A stretch of DNA of 64,000 nt from Streptomyces sp. AC512_CC834 (GTDB lineage: Bacteria > Actinomycetota > Actinomycetes > Streptomycetales > Streptomycetaceae): the NCBI RefSeq assembly GCF_019049325.1, contig NZ_JAGMUO010000012.1:30592-94591 (forward strand), written 5' to 3'. Below are positions 63,949 to 64,000 of this stretch, in pieces (the first letter of the stretch is position 1; each line of letters opens with the position of its first letter). Under the pieces are notes generated by a model. That model saw nothing but the letters and a program-made list of their open reading frames with translations, did no database searches and was not told the origin of the DNA. The position numbers were made by a program, and so were the translations under genes.

Positions 63949-64000
63949 GGCGTACTCCTTTGTACGGGGGACGGGGATGGGGACGGGGCCTGGTCGGGGT

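Overview
This is a high-GC chromosomal segment from a Streptomyces species close to S. coelicolor / S. lividans. Three markers support that. An orn–adpA pair carries the bldA-type TTA codon in adpA. The complete desferrioxamine locus (desABCD and desEF) has DmdR/IdeR iron boxes. The gene order is the one I know from the S. coelicolor SCO28xx–SCO27xx interval, read in descending order. Most genes look like intact core-chromosome genes with strong codon bias, Shine-Dalgarno sites and many 4-base stop/start overlaps.

Layout. 1–6.1 kb: partial Stealth phosphotransferase, tRNA-His, orn, adpA, a small membrane protein, a universal stress protein and an acetate-uptake (YaaH-type) protein. 6.2–12.8 kb: glmS, a small hypothetical, a Tat-exported metallophosphatase, a DUF4429/SHOCT protein and a secreted GH20 hexosaminidase. 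12.8–20.1 kb: the siderophore region, with desABCD (synthesis) and desEF (uptake and reduction) each preceded by an iron box. 20.1–26.5 kb: a four-gene leucine/branched-chain acyl-CoA operon (carboxylase beta and biotinylated alpha subunits, HMG-CoA lyase, acyl-CoA dehydrogenase) facing its own TetR regulator across two palindromic operators. 26.8–33.6 kb: acyl-CoA dehydrogenase–TesB–CDF transporter, a conserved protein, and agmatinase coupled to a thiamine-diphosphate enzyme.

33.6–42.2 kb is the accessory, decaying part: a chloramphenicol-phosphotransferase-like pseudogene, a secreted endonuclease, a GT39 membrane protein, a TetR-like regulator, a frameshifted DUF397 gene, an IS1380-type transposase, a multiply broken tnpB with its right-end hairpin, and a gene tail cut at the insertion boundary. 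42.3–52.1 kb holds exported or membrane proteins (phytase-like esterase domain, fused ABC exporter, S28 tripeptidyl aminopeptidase, lipoprotein, GH3 hexosaminidase) and a striking ~590-bp intergenic array with a strict 10-bp period.

52.7–64 kb is a carbohydrate region. A GNAT protein and a TIM-barrel isomerase converge. A LacI regulator faces an oxidoreductase–DUF993–isomerase operon, with one LacI-type palindrome in the intergenic region and a second inside the DUF993 gene. On the opposite strand lies a ribose-type ABC system (rbsA, a natural permease–binding-protein fusion, rbsK, rbsD). I found no convincing wholly new defence or mobile system. The least explained elements are the decamer-phased repeat, the uncharacterised sugar operon with its intragenic operator, and the stop-codon-spanning tandem duplications.
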